64,000 nt of DNA from the NCBI RefSeq assembly GCF_031581025.1, contig NZ_JAVLCA010000005.1; one strand, written 5' to 3'. Shown here piece by piece: positions 40,149 to 49,829 of this stretch; the stretch's first letter is position 1, and each line of letters begins with the position of its first letter. Below the pieces are notes generated by a model. It ran no database searches, was not told the DNA's origin, and worked only from the letters and a program-made list of their open reading frames with translations. Source of the stretch: Salibaculum sp031581025. Lineage in GTDB: Bacteria > Pseudomonadota > Alphaproteobacteria > Rhodobacterales > Rhodobacteraceae. The position numbers and the translations under genes were made by a program.

Positions 40149-41441
40149 CTAGACAAGGGTGCCATCTGCGTCGACGCCCGTCTTGCCGCGCAGGTAGGGG
40201 TGCAGCGCCGCGGGCAAGGTGACCGCGCCATCGGCCTGCTGGCCGTTCTCCAACACCGCGATCAGCGTGCGGCCCACCGCGAGGCCCGAGCCGTTGAGCG
40301 TGTGGACGAACTGCGGCTTGCCGCCATCCTTTGGCCTGAACCGGGCGTTCATGCGCCGCGCCTGGTAATCGCCGCAGGTCGAGACCGAGCTGATCTCGCG
40401 ATAGCTGTTCTGGCCGGGCAGCCAGACCTCGATGTCGTGGGTGCGCCGCGCGCCCGCGCCCATGTCCCCGGCGCAGAGGACGACCGTGCGGTAGGGCAGC
40501 CCCAGCGCCTCGAGGATCGCTTCGGCGCAGGCGGTCATGCGCTGGTGTTCGGCCTCGCTCTCGTCTGGGTGGGTGATCGAGACCATCTCGACCTTTTCGA
40601 ACTGGTGCTGGCGCAGCATGCCGGAGGTGTCGCGCCCGGCGCTGCCCGCTTCGGAGCGGAAGCACTGGGTATGGGCGACGTGCCGGCGGGGCAGGGTGCC
40701 GGCCTCGACCGTGTCGCCGTTGACGAGGTTGGTCAGGGTGACTTCGGCCGTTGGGATCAGCCACCAGCCATTTGTGGTGCGATAGCTGTCCTCGCCGAAC
40801 TTGGGCAGTTGCCCGGTACCATACATCATCTCGTCGCGCACCAGAACGGGGGTGAGGGTTTCCGCTAGCCCATGAGTTTCCACGTGGAAATCCAGCATGA
40901 ACTGGGCAAGTGCCCGGTGCAGCCGGGCCATGGCCCCGGCCAGCACCACGAAGCGGCTGCCCGAGAGCTTGGCGGCCGTCTCGAAATCCATGCCGGGTTG
41001 GGCGGCGGGGATCTCGTAGTGCTCCAGCGGGGTGAAGTCGAAGCTGCGCGGGCTGCCCCAGCGCTTGATCTCGACGTTGTCGTCCTCGTCCGCGCCATCG
41101 GGGATGTCGTCATGGGGCAGATTGGGCAGACCCATCAGGAGGTCTTGCAGGCGGGCGTCCTCGGCCTTGGCCTCGTCCTGCAGGCGTGCGATATCGGCCT
41201 TCTTCTGCGAGACTTCCGCGCGCAGGCGCTCGAATTCCGCGTCATTCCCGGCGGCCTTGGCGGCGCCGATGGCCTTGGCGGCGGCGTTGGCCTCGGCCTG
41301 GGCGGTCTCGGCGGCCTGGATTTTCGCCCGGCGGGCCTCGTCGATGGCCAGGATCTCGGAGGAGACCGGTGCCACCCCGCGACGCGACAGGGCCGCGTCA
41401 AATGCGGCGGGGGTCTCTCGGATCGCGCGGATGTCATGCAT
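40149..41441 (-). CDS. serS: Seryl-tRNA synthetase
   Basis: The 430-residue class II synthetase has the N-terminal coiled-coil arm (about residues 30-105), motif 2 (FRSEAGSAGRDTSGMLRQHQ) and the motif 3 region GSGLAVGRTLIAVLEN. It charges tRNA-Ser and is the substrate source for selenocysteine where used. It ends with TAG. The tRNA(CAU) gene lies upstream on the same strand. Confidence 0.98.
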   Translation of the reverse strand: MHDIRAIRETPAAFDAALSRRGVAPVSSEILAIDEARRAKIQAAETAQAEANAAAKAIGAAKAAGNDAEFERLRAEVSQKKADIARLQDEAKAEDARLQDLLMGLPNLPHDDIPDGADEDDNVEIKRWGSPRSFDFTPLEHYEIPAAQPGMDFETAAKLSGSRFVVLAGAMARLHRALAQFMLDFHVETHGLAETLTPVLVRDEMMYGTGQLPKFGEDSYRTTNGWWLIPTAEVTLTNLVNGDTVEAGTLPRRHVAHTQCFRSEAGSAGRDTSGMLRQHQFEKVEMVSITHPDESEAEHQRMTACAEAILEALGLPYRTVVLCAGDMGAGARRTHDIEVWLPGQNSYREISSVSTCGDYQARRMNARFRPKDGGKPQFVHTLNGSGLAVGRTLIAVLENGQQADGAVTLPAALHPYLRGKTGVDADGTLV

Positions 41442-41932
41442 GGGGGAGGTCCTTGGCCTGAGTCGTCGTCGGCGTGCTTATGCAACAGATTCGCGGGCAG
41501 GTGTAGGGTGGTTCACCGGCTGTCATCGATGCTGCCGTGCCGACCGGCGCTGTGGCCCGAAGTCCCGGGCGCGCGGGCTGGCCGGGTCTCCTGTGTCGCA
41601 GGGGGCGGCGGCCTGCCGGATAAGCTTGAGAGCCTCGGGCTGGAACAACTGGACCGGCCAGAACGGGCCAATCGCTGCGCCTGCACGCTATCGTTCGACC
41701 CGGCGCAAAGCCTTGGGGCATTTCCAGCGCCCTCCCGCAGGCCCAGATATGGACGCTTCAAGCGATCGCCGGACCCAGGGCCGTCGGGTTTGCGTCCCTG
41801 CCGCGCTCGCTTCGCGTTTGGTGGGGCTTTGTCTTCGTTTGGCGCGTGGGGACAGGGCCGGCCCGAGTCATTGATGCGCAACGTGACGGTCTTGCCCCCA
41901 AGCAAGTCGCAACGGCTTGGTTTTGTTAATTT
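41442..41932. other. 491-bp gap between serS and tRNA: no gene recognised
   Basis: Open frames exist in both directions, but none has a ribosome-binding site, recognisable domain or typical composition. No clear repeat or strong terminator was found. It may hold the serS leader and promoter. Confidence 0.6.
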
Positions 41933-42009
41933 TGGTAGGCCCGGAGGGACTCGAACCCCCAACCAAAGCGTTATGAGCGCTCTGCTCTAACCAATTGAGC
42001 TACAGGCCC
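41933..42009 (-). tRNA. tRNA with CAU anticodon, probably tRNA-Ile2 (lysidine-modified)
   Basis: A 77-base cloverleaf on the minus strand with encoded CCA. Acceptor stem GGGCCTG pairs with CGGGCCT, anticodon stem GAGCG/CGCTT holds the loop CTCATAA, and the T-arm contains GGTTCGAGTCC. The CAU anticodon could be Met or Ile2. C4-G69 and C5-G68 match the TilS determinants known from E. coli tRNA-Ile2, so Ile2 is favoured but not proven. Confidence 0.95.
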
Positions 42010-42060
42010 GCCAGCCCTTTCCGCTACGCCGAAAAGGGCTGGCGCGTCAACACCGGAGCG

Positions 42061-42942
42061 TCAGCGCGGGTCGAACCGGCCGATGGGCTTCTTGAGGTAG
42101 CTGTGTCCGTCCGCCTCGGGCTCGGGCAGGCGGCCGCCGCGGATGTTGACCTGCAGTGCCTCCAGCATCCGCGCAGGCAGTTTCAGCGTCTGGTCGCGCG
42201 CCTCGCGGGTGGCGATGAATTCCGCCTTGCCGATGCCGTCCTTGACGTGGCGGTTGCTCAGGCGGTGTTCGGCCACCGTGGCCATGTATTGCGGGGCCAC
42301 GCCCGGCGCTGGATAATCATGCCCGACATAGAGCCGCGTCTGGCCGGGCAGATCGAGGATGGCGCGGATGGAATTCCACAGGTCCTCGGTGCTGCCGCCG
42401 GGGAAATCGGCCCGGCTGGTGCCCGAGGCGGGCATCATCAGCGTGTCGTGCACGAAGGCCGCATCGCCGGCCACATAGGTGATCGAGGCCAGCGTATGCC
42501 CGGGCGAGAACATCACCTTGACCGGAATTTCGCCGACCATGAACTCCTCGCCCTCGGCGAAAAGCCTGTCCCACTGGCCGCCGTCGGTGGTCAGCTCGGG
42601 TAGGTGGTAAAGGCCTTGCCACAACTGCTGCACGCCGGTGACCTTGTCGCCGATGGCATGGGGCGCGCCGAGCTTTTCTTTCAGGTAGGGTCCGGCGCTG
42701 AAGTGGTCGGCATGGGGGTGGGTGTCGAGCACCCAGTCCACCGTCAACCCCTCCTCCTGGACATAGTCGAGGATCTCGTCGGCGCTGTCGGTGCTGACGG
42801 CCCCGGCTTCGGGGAAGTAGTTCCAGACCGGGTCCACGATGGCCGCGCGCCGCGTTTTCGGGTCGTGGAAGACATATTGCAGGCTGCCGGTGGGGCGGTC
42901 GAAGAAGGCCCGTACGACGGGGGAAGGGGTTTGCGAGGTCAT
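42061..42942 (-). CDS. MBL-fold metallo-hydrolase, ETHE1/persulfide dioxygenase-like
   Basis: The 293-residue enzyme has the metal motif THPHADH (H75, H77, D79, H80), SPGHT, FVHDTLM and YVGHDY. Members of this branch oxidise glutathione persulfide or act in sulfide detoxification. The start at 42942 has AAAGGAACG. A palindrome just upstream (42960-42975) resembles sites of sulfide/persulfide-sensing ArsR repressors. Confidence 0.88.
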   Translation of the reverse strand: MTSQTPSPVVRAFFDRPTGSLQYVFHDPKTRRAAIVDPVWNYFPEAGAVSTDSADEILDYVQEEGLTVDWVLDTHPHADHFSAGPYLKEKLGAPHAIGDKVTGVQQLWQGLYHLPELTTDGGQWDRLFAEGEEFMVGEIPVKVMFSPGHTLASITYVAGDAAFVHDTLMMPASGTSRADFPGGSTEDLWNSIRAILDLPGQTRLYVGHDYPAPGVAPQYMATVAEHRLSNRHVKDGIGKAEFIATREARDQTLKLPARMLEALQVNIRGGRLPEPEADGHSYLKKPIGRFDPR

Positions 42943-42959
42943 GCTCGTTCCTTTCAAAT

Positions 42960-42975
42960 ATTAGAATTCTGTAAT
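42960..42975. promoter_or_regulatory. Palindromic operator upstream of the MBL hydrolase
   Basis: ATTAGAATTCTGTAAT is an AT-rich dyad around AGAATTCT in GC-rich DNA, 18 bp before the hydrolase start. BigR/SqrR-type ArsR repressors bind AT-rich inverted repeats of this kind at sulfide-responsive genes. No regulator gene is next to it. Confidence 0.5.
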
Positions 42976-43078
42976 GTGATTTGGGGGCGATAGCGCGCAG
43001 GTCAACCCCGCCCATTGCCCTGATTTCAAAAACAGGCTATCGCGCGGCTGGATAATGCAGGGCGGGAGCAGGCGCACA

Positions 43079-44125
43079 ATGGCGGACGAGGGCGAGGGGC
43101 TGACCTATGCGGCGGCCGGTGTGGACATCGCGGCGGGCAATGCGCTGGTTGACCGGATCAAGCCCGCGGCCAAGCGCACCGACCGGCCCGGCGTCATGGC
43201 CGGGCTGGGCGGCTTCGGCGGGTTGTTCGACCTGAAAGCGGCCGGCTTTGACGACCCGGTGCTTGTCGCCGCGACCGACGGGGTGGGCACCAAGCTGCGC
43301 ATTGCCATCGACACCGGAGACCTGGGCGGCGTCGGCATCGACCTTGTCGCCATGTGCGTGAACGATCTTGTCTGCCAGGGGGCCGAGCCGCTTTTCTTCC
43401 TCGATTACTTTGCCACCGGCAAGCTGGAGCCTGACAGCGCGGCCCGGGTGATCGAGGGCATCGCCAGGGGCTGCGAGGACAGCGGCTGTGCCCTGATCGG
43501 GGGCGAGACGGCAGAAATGCCCGGCATGTATGCGGGCGGCGATTTCGATCTTGCGGGGTTTGCCGTGGGCGCGATGGAACGCGGCACCGCCTTGCCCGCG
43601 GGCGTGGCCGAGGGCGACGTGCTGCTGGGGCTGGCCAGCAACGGGGTGCATTCCAACGGCTATTCGCTGGTGCGCCGGGTGGTTGCGCAGTCGGGCCTTG
43701 GCTGGGGCGAGGCCTGCCCCTGGGGCGCGGGCACGCTGGGCGCGGCCCTGCTGGCGCCGACGCGGCTTTACGTCAAGCAGGTGCTGGCCGCGATCCGCGC
43801 CGGTGGCGTGCATGGCCTGGCCCATATCACCGGTGGCGGGCTGACCGAGAACCTGCCGCGCGTCCTGCCCGATGGGCTGGGCGCCGAGGTCGACCTCGAC
43901 GCCTGGACCCTGCCGCCGGTCTTCCGCTGGCTGGCCGAGCAGGGCGGCATGGGGCCGGACGAGATGCTCAAGACCTTCAACAGCGGCATCGGCATGGTCG
44001 TCGTGGTGCAGGCGGATCAGGCGGACCGCGTCGCCGCGACGCTGGAGGACGCGGGCGAGGACGTGGCCCGCCTGGGTCGGGTCACGGCAGGCGCGGGTGT
44101 CAGCTATCGGGGCATGCTTTTTTGA
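43079..44125 (+). CDS. purM: Phosphoribosylformylglycinamidine cyclo-ligase
   Basis: The 348-residue enzyme makes AIR from FGAM with ATP. Family motifs: VAATDGVGTKL, GGETAEMPGMY and HITGGGLTENL. The start at 43079 has GGGAGCAGG. Its stop overlaps the purN TTG start, so the two are coupled. Confidence 0.97.
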   Translation: MADEGEGLTYAAAGVDIAAGNALVDRIKPAAKRTDRPGVMAGLGGFGGLFDLKAAGFDDPVLVAATDGVGTKLRIAIDTGDLGGVGIDLVAMCVNDLVCQGAEPLFFLDYFATGKLEPDSAARVIEGIARGCEDSGCALIGGETAEMPGMYAGGDFDLAGFAVGAMERGTALPAGVAEGDVLLGLASNGVHSNGYSLVRRVVAQSGLGWGEACPWGAGTLGAALLAPTRLYVKQVLAAIRAGGVHGLAHITGGGLTENLPRVLPDGLGAEVDLDAWTLPPVFRWLAEQGGMGPDEMLKTFNSGIGMVVVVQADQADRVAATLEDAGEDVARLGRVTAGAGVSYRGMLF

Positions 44126-44715
44126 CCAAGCGGGTCGCTATCCTGATTTCTGGCGGCGGGTCCAACATGGCGGTGTTGGCCGACAGCATGCAGGGCGATC
44201 ATCCGGCACGGCCCTGCCTGGTGGTGTCGAATATCGCCGATGCGTGCGGGCTGACCAAGGCCCACGCGCGAGGCATTCCCACCGTCACGGTCGATCATCG
44301 GGACTTCAACAAAGACAGGGAAGCATTTGAAACTGAATTGATTTCCCAGATTGAGCCCCATGCGCCTGACATCCTGTGCCTGGCCGGGTTCATGCGTATC
44401 CTGACCCCGCTGTTCATCACGCATTACACGGGGCGGATGCTGAACATCCACCCCTCGCTGCTGCCCCGCTACAAGGGGTTGAACACCCATGCCCGTGCGC
44501 TGGCGGCCGGTGATGCCGAGGCAGGGTGCAGCGTGCACGAGGTCACGGCCGACCTGGACGGCGGGCCGATCCTGGGCCGGGCGCGGGTGCCGGTGCATGC
44601 CGATGACAGCGCCGAAACGCTCGCAGCGCGGGTGCTGGAACAGGAGCACAGACTTTATCCGGCGGTGCTTCGGCGCTTCGCGGCGGGAGACCGGACGCCG
44701 GTTCATCTTCCCTGA
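44122..44715 (+). CDS. purN: Phosphoribosylglycinamide formyltransferase
   Basis: The 197-residue enzyme formylates GAR with formyl-THF. Motifs: VAILISGGGSNM, NIHPSLLPRYKGLNTH and the HEV loop. It starts with TTG at 44122, overlapping the purM stop (TTGA). Confidence 0.96.
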   Translation: MTKRVAILISGGGSNMAVLADSMQGDHPARPCLVVSNIADACGLTKAHARGIPTVTVDHRDFNKDREAFETELISQIEPHAPDILCLAGFMRILTPLFITHYTGRMLNIHPSLLPRYKGLNTHARALAAGDAEAGCSVHEVTADLDGGPILGRARVPVHADDSAETLAARVLEQEHRLYPAVLRRFAAGDRTPVHLP

Positions 44716-44751
44716 CTTTCGGTCCTCGGAAAAACAGGCTAAAGCGACGAC

Positions 44752-45909
44752 ATGAAAACCATTACCCAGACCGAAGACCTCGCCGCCTTCTGCGCGGAGG
44801 CCGCCAAGCATCCCTACGTCACTGTCGACACGGAGTTCCTGCGCGAACGGACCTATTACTCCAAACTCTGCCTGGTGCAGCTGGCCTTTCCGGGCGAGGG
44901 CGACGGGAACGCGGTCCTTGTCGACCCGCTGGTCGATGGGCTCTCGCTGGAGCCGCTCTACGACCTGTTCCGGGATCATGGCGTGGTCAAGGTTTTCCAT
45001 GCCGCGCGCCAGGACCTGGAGATTTTCCACGTCGATGCCGGGATCATTCCCGAGCCGCTGTTTGACACGCAGGTCGCGGCCATGGTCTGCGGATTCGGTG
45101 AACAGGTCGGCTATGAAACCCTCGTGCGCAAGATCGCCAAGGCCTCGCTGGACAAGTCCAGCCGCTTCACCGACTGGTCGCGCCGCCCGCTGACCGAGGC
45201 GCAGAAGACCTATGCCCTGGCCGATGTCACACACCTGCGGGTCATCTACGAGGAACTGGACCGCCAGATCACACGGTCGGGACGCAAGAAATGGGTGGCC
45301 GAGGAAATGGCTGTGCTCCAGGACCCGGCGACATACCGGGTCGATCCCGCCACTGCCTGGATGCGCATCAAGACGCGGACAAGCTCGGGCAAGGTTCTGG
45401 CAATTGTGCGCGAACTGGCGCGCTTTCGCGAGGCCCATGCCCAGGCGCGCAACATTCCGCGCAACCGGGTTTTCAAGGATGATGCGCTGGTCGAGCTGGC
45501 CTCGACCAAGCCGCAGTCGGAAAAGGACCTGTCGCGGTCGCGCCTCCTGCTGCGCGAGGCCCGCCGCGGCGAGATCGCCGAGGGCATCCTGCGCGCGGTC
45601 AGGGCCGGTCTGGACACGCCCCCCGAAGAGGTGCCGCAGCCCGACCGCTCGCGCGAGAAACTGCAGGTGAACCCGGCGCTGGCGGACATGCTGCGGGTTC
45701 TGCTCAAGGCCAAGGCCGAGGGCGAGGGCGTGGCGCAGAAACTGATCGCCAGTTCCGCCGACCTGGATGCGCTGGCCGCCGGGGAACGCGATATTCCCGC
45801 CCTGAAGGGCTGGCGGCGCGAGGTCTTCGGGGCGGATGCCCTGCGGCTCTGTGACGGCGAGATCGGCCTGGTCGTGCAGGGCCAGAGGGTGGTGGCGCAG
45901 GCGCTCTGA
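44752..45909 (+). CDS. rnd: Ribonuclease D
   Basis: The 385-residue 3'-5' exonuclease has DEDD motifs VTVDTEFLRERTYYSKLCLV, FHAARQDLEIF and YALADVTHL. A C-terminal HRDC domain follows. It trims tRNA 3' ends. 36 bp after purN. Confidence 0.95.
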   Translation: MKTITQTEDLAAFCAEAAKHPYVTVDTEFLRERTYYSKLCLVQLAFPGEGDGNAVLVDPLVDGLSLEPLYDLFRDHGVVKVFHAARQDLEIFHVDAGIIPEPLFDTQVAAMVCGFGEQVGYETLVRKIAKASLDKSSRFTDWSRRPLTEAQKTYALADVTHLRVIYEELDRQITRSGRKKWVAEEMAVLQDPATYRVDPATAWMRIKTRTSSGKVLAIVRELARFREAHAQARNIPRNRVFKDDALVELASTKPQSEKDLSRSRLLLREARRGEIAEGILRAVRAGLDTPPEEVPQPDRSREKLQVNPALADMLRVLLKAKAEGEGVAQKLIASSADLDALAAGERDIPALKGWRREVFGADALRLCDGEIGLVVQGQRVVAQAL

Positions 45910-45916
45910 GCGGGGC

Positions 45917-45937
45917 GGCGACGCATTATGCGTCGCC
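45917..45937. terminator. Hairpin after rnd
   Basis: GGCGACGCA-TTA-TGCGTCGCC is a perfect 9-bp stem eight bases after the rnd stop, in the convergent gap before the lipoprotein gene. No T run follows. Confidence 0.45.
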
Positions 45938-45984
45938 CGCGCCTGGCTGGCGCAGGCGCCCGCCCGTGCCCGGCGGTCGGCCCG

Positions 45985-46482
45985 TCAGGGTCGGGCGCTG
46001 CGGCTGTTTTCGGCGCCCGTCACACGCAGACTGCGCAGGCCGGCCACCTCTGACGGGTCGAGGGTATATCCCACCGTGATCTGCCGGCTGCGGGCCGGGC
46101 CCTGCGCCTCGAAATCGGGCGGCGCCTCGGCCCGCAATTCCAGTGTCAGAACGCCGTTTTCGATGGAGAGGGGCACAAGCGCGGCGTTGAAATTGCCCGG
46201 GCTGTCGGCCTCGCCGGTGGCCGAGACGATGGCGCCATAGGGGGTGCGGTCGACGGAGAGCGCGGTGATGCGCTGCACCGGCACGCGTTGGTCGGTGACG
46301 ATCAGTTGCCGGCCCGAGGGCACCAGCGGCCGGGCCTCCTGCGGAGCGGCACTGGCCGCAGCCCGGGCGGTGCGATCGCCGCCGCCGAACCAGTTGAGCG
46401 GATTAACGGCACTGTCGGCCAGTCGGGCACAGCCCGAGGTGGTTGTCACAACGAGTGCTGACAGAAGAATGCCGCGCCGCAT
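45985..46482 (-). CDS. Hypothetical lipoprotein
   Basis: The 165-residue precursor has a signal peptide ending in a lipobox-like TTTSGC. The rest shows no domain I recognise. It is convergent with rnd and divergent from sufE. Function unknown. Confidence 0.72.
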   Translation of the reverse strand: MRRGILLSALVVTTTSGCARLADSAVNPLNWFGGGDRTARAAASAAPQEARPLVPSGRQLIVTDQRVPVQRITALSVDRTPYGAIVSATGEADSPGNFNAALVPLSIENGVLTLELRAEAPPDFEAQGPARSRQITVGYTLDPSEVAGLRSLRVTGAENSRSARP

Positions 46483-46617
46483 GTCTTGCCCCCGGGGTTG
46501 CTGGCCTGATCCTGGCCCATCCAAGGCTTAGCGCGGCTTGACACCCGTGAAAAGCGCCCACTGGACGCCGCCGGTGCGCAGGCTTACATCACAGACAGGA
46601 CAGACAGGAGCGCGCGG

Positions 46618-47037
46618 ATGGCCACGGAGAATTTTGAAGAGATTGTCGAGACCTTCGAATTCCTGGACGACTGGGAGGATCGCTATGCCCATGTGATCGA
46701 CATGGGCAAGGCGATGGACCCGCTGGAGGAGGCGCTGAAGGTGCCCGCCACCAAGGTCGAGGGCTGTGCCAGTCAGGTCTGGCTGGTGCCCCGGATCGAG
46801 GATGGCGTCTTTTCGTTCCGCGGGGACAGCGACGCCATGATCGTGCGCGGGCTCATCGCCACGCTCGCGGCGCTCTACAACGGGGTGCCGGTCGAAGAGG
46901 TGCCGCGCGTGGACGCTCGTGCCGAACTGGGCCGGCTGCAACTGACCGAGCATCTCTCGGCGCAGCGCTCGAACGGCCTGCGGGCCATGATCGAACGCAT
47001 CCGCAGCGTCGCGGCCAGCGAGGTGGCGGCGGGCTGA
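46618..47037 (+). CDS. sufE: Fe-S assembly protein SufE
   Basis: The 139-residue protein has the conserved Cys in VEGCASQVWL, the sulfur acceptor from SufS. FLDDWEDRYAHVIDMGK is the SufE N-terminal signature. It has no suf operon neighbours. Confidence 0.94.
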   Translation: MATENFEEIVETFEFLDDWEDRYAHVIDMGKAMDPLEEALKVPATKVEGCASQVWLVPRIEDGVFSFRGDSDAMIVRGLIATLAALYNGVPVEEVPRVDARAELGRLQLTEHLSAQRSNGLRAMIERIRSVAASEVAAG

Positions 47038-47057
47038 GGGCACGCCGGGACGCCGCG

Positions 47058-47079
47058 CGTTGCCCCGGTCGGGGCAACG
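47058..47079. terminator. Hairpin after sufE
   Basis: CGTTGCCCC-GGTC-GGGGCAACG forms a perfect 9-bp stem in the convergent gap after sufE. No T run follows. Confidence 0.4.
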
Positions 47080-47121
47080 ACGCCCGGCCGCCGTCCCGGT
47101 CGGCCGGTTCGCTGCCCCGGA

Positions 47122-47147
47122 CCCCGGAGTTTTTCGCCAAGATGAAG
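47122..47147 (-). repeat. Intergenic gene-end motif, copy 3
   Basis: On the minus strand, CTTCATCTTGGCGAAAAACT then CCGGGG begins directly after the DUF1638 stop codon. Confidence 0.5.
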
Positions 47148-47148
47148 A

Positions 47149-47778
47149 TCAGGCCTGCGCGGCCAGGGCCCCGGCCAGGTCTCCGTAGCCGGTGAAACGG
47201 CGCTCAAAATCCAGGCCTAGCGTCTCGGCGCAGGCGCGGGCCTTCGCGGTCAACGCCGGGTCGTCGGTCTGGGCGAGGTAGACCAGCGTCTCGTAGTGGC
47301 CGAAGTACATCTCGCGCAGTTCGGGGTGGCGGTCGAGGCCCAGCGGTTTCGTCACGAACGCGTCAAACTGGCGGGCCAGGAAATCGGTCAGATAGAAGCA
47401 GGTGATATTGTCCTCGGCGGTTGCGGCGAAGCGGGCGGTGCCCTCGAAGAAGGCATAGCAGTGCGGGCCCGGGACCATCTCGACCCCCAGGGTCTCGCAG
47501 GTGCGCTGCAAGGCGCCGCCGGTGCCGCAGTCGGCGTAGACGACGAAGATGCGCGCGTAGGCGGCGCGGTGCTTTTGCACTGCCGCGACCACCGCTGGGG
47601 TGATCTGCTCGGGGGTGTTGTGCAGGATGGCGGGCAGGCAGTGCAGGTCCATGTGGGTCCAGCCGTTGGCGCGGATCAGCGCGAGGATCTCGCGCGCCAG
47701 CGCCCCGCAGGCCAGAAGCAGGACGCTGCCCGCGCCACGGGCGGGCAGGCCGGTTTCTGTCAGCGTTTGGTCGTCCAT
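47149..47778 (-). CDS. DUF1638 family protein
   Basis: The 209-residue protein has the DUF1638 features CGALAREI, LHCLPAILHNTPEQI, VYADCGTGG and PGPHCYAFFEG, with several conserved cysteines. Members sit beside corrinoid methyltransferase genes, as here (48 bp after the corrinoid protein). A role in handling the corrinoid or methyl group is inferred; none is proven. Confidence 0.85.
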   Translation of the reverse strand: MDDQTLTETGLPARGAGSVLLLACGALAREILALIRANGWTHMDLHCLPAILHNTPEQITPAVVAAVQKHRAAYARIFVVYADCGTGGALQRTCETLGVEMVPGPHCYAFFEGTARFAATAEDNITCFYLTDFLARQFDAFVTKPLGLDRHPELREMYFGHYETLVYLAQTDDPALTAKARACAETLGLDFERRFTGYGDLAGALAAQA

Positions 47779-47826
47779 GTCCTGGCCCCCTCGGCGGAAC
47801 AGCGCCCCGCCTGGCCGGGCGCGGCC

Positions 47827-48531
<705 letters not shown>

Positions 48532-48676
48532 GGTGATGCCCTCATTGCCTGCAACCTGCCCCGGATTTGCGCCGAATTGCCGCATCGGGTCTGGGTTGAT
48601 TGCGACATGGAGGGCCCGTCATGCGACCTTGGCGCAAATGATGCTGTCCTGGACGGGCGATGGGGTCTTTTCAAAT

Positions 48677-48691
48677 GTTCTTTGTTCGTTC
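48677..48691 (+). promoter_or_regulatory. LexA (SOS) box
   Basis: GTTCTTTGTTCGTTC fits GTTC-N7-GTTC, the alphaproteobacterial LexA site, 11 bp before the radical SAM start. Strength is from exact fit to the known consensus. Confidence 0.65.
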
Positions 48692-48702
48692 ATGGTTGGG
48701 GC

Positions 48703-49788
48703 ATGGAGAGACCGGACAAGCCACTGGGCCATGGCGCCGCGCGGGGACGCGGCGCGCTGGACAATGCCGTCGGACGGTTCGAACCCTATACGCGGGTTCG
48801 GGTCGATGACGGCTGGGGGGGCGAGGAGGCCGCGCCGCTGCTGCGCACGCAGGTGGCCGAACAGCGCCCCCGTTCAGCGATCACGCGCAATGCCTCGCCG
48901 GATCTGTCCTTCGATCGCTCGGTCAATCCCTATCGGGGGTGCGAACATGGCTGCGTCTATTGTTTCGCCCGGCCCGGCCACGCCTGGCTGGGCCTGTCGC
49001 CGGGGCTCGACTTCGAGACGCGGCTGGTCGCGCGGCCCGGGATCGCCGAGGTGCTGGAGCGGGACTTGCGGCGCAGGGCCTATCGCCCGGCGACGTTGGC
49101 CATCGGCACCTATACCGACCCCTACCAGCCCGTCGAGGCGAGCCACGGCCTGATGCGTGAGGTTCTGGAGGTGCTGCGCCGGTTCCGCCATCCGGTGGGG
49201 ATCGTCACCAAGGGCAGTCTGATCGAGCGCGATATCGACATCCTGGCCGAGATGGCCGCCGAGGGGCTTTGCGCGGTCGGCGTCTCGGTGACGACGCTGG
49301 ACCGGGACGTGGCCCGCAAGATGGAGCCGCGCGTGCCTACGCCGGCCCGGCGGCTGCAGGTGATCGAGCGCTTGGCCCGGGCCGGCGTGCCGGTGCGGAC
49401 CTGCGCATCGCCTCTGGTGCCCGGGCTGACCGACCACGAGCTGGAGGCGATCCTGGAGGCGGGCGCGGGGGCCGGGGCCGTGGCGGCCGCGATGATCCCG
49501 CTGCGGCTGCCGCAGGAGGTCGCGGGGCTTTTCGCGGATTGGGTCGCCGAGGCCTTTCCCGACCGCGCGGGCAAGGTCATGCGGCGGGTGCGCGACCTGC
49601 ATGGCGGGCAGGACTATGACCCAGAATTCGGGCGCCGCATGAGCGGGCAGGGGACCTGGGCGGCGCTCTACCAGGCGCGGTTTCAGACGGCCTGCGCGCG
49701 GCTGGGCCTGTCGCGCGAGATGCCCGCGCTGCGTTCGGATCTTTTCGCGGTGCCGCTGGACACGCCCGAGCAACCGAGCCTGTTCTAG
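48703..49788 (+). CDS. PA0069 family radical SAM protein (SplB-like)
   Basis: The 361-residue protein has the CX3CX2C cluster motif in GCEHGCVYCFA and the TYTDPYQPVE segment of spore photoproduct lyase-like proteins. The LexA box just upstream suggests a DNA-damage role. The start at 48703 (MERPDK) is chosen by family length. It is divergent from the corrinoid gene and stops at TAG. Confidence 0.92.
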   Translation: MERPDKPLGHGAARGRGALDNAVGRFEPYTRVRVDDGWGGEEAAPLLRTQVAEQRPRSAITRNASPDLSFDRSVNPYRGCEHGCVYCFARPGHAWLGLSPGLDFETRLVARPGIAEVLERDLRRRAYRPATLAIGTYTDPYQPVEASHGLMREVLEVLRRFRHPVGIVTKGSLIERDIDILAEMAAEGLCAVGVSVTTLDRDVARKMEPRVPTPARRLQVIERLARAGVPVRTCASPLVPGLTDHELEAILEAGAGAGAVAAAMIPLRLPQEVAGLFADWVAEAFPDRAGKVMRRVRDLHGGQDYDPEFGRRMSGQGTWAALYQARFQTACARLGLSREMPALRSDLFAVPLDTPEQPSLF

Positions 49789-49829
49789 ATGGATCGACGC
49801 CCTGCCGGACGGTCAGCGCGGGTTTGGCC

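Noticed and set aside
41513..41962. Gene overlapping the tRNA region (149 codons, minus strand)
   Set aside because: The frame starts inside the tRNA gene and its product has spurious composition with no motif.
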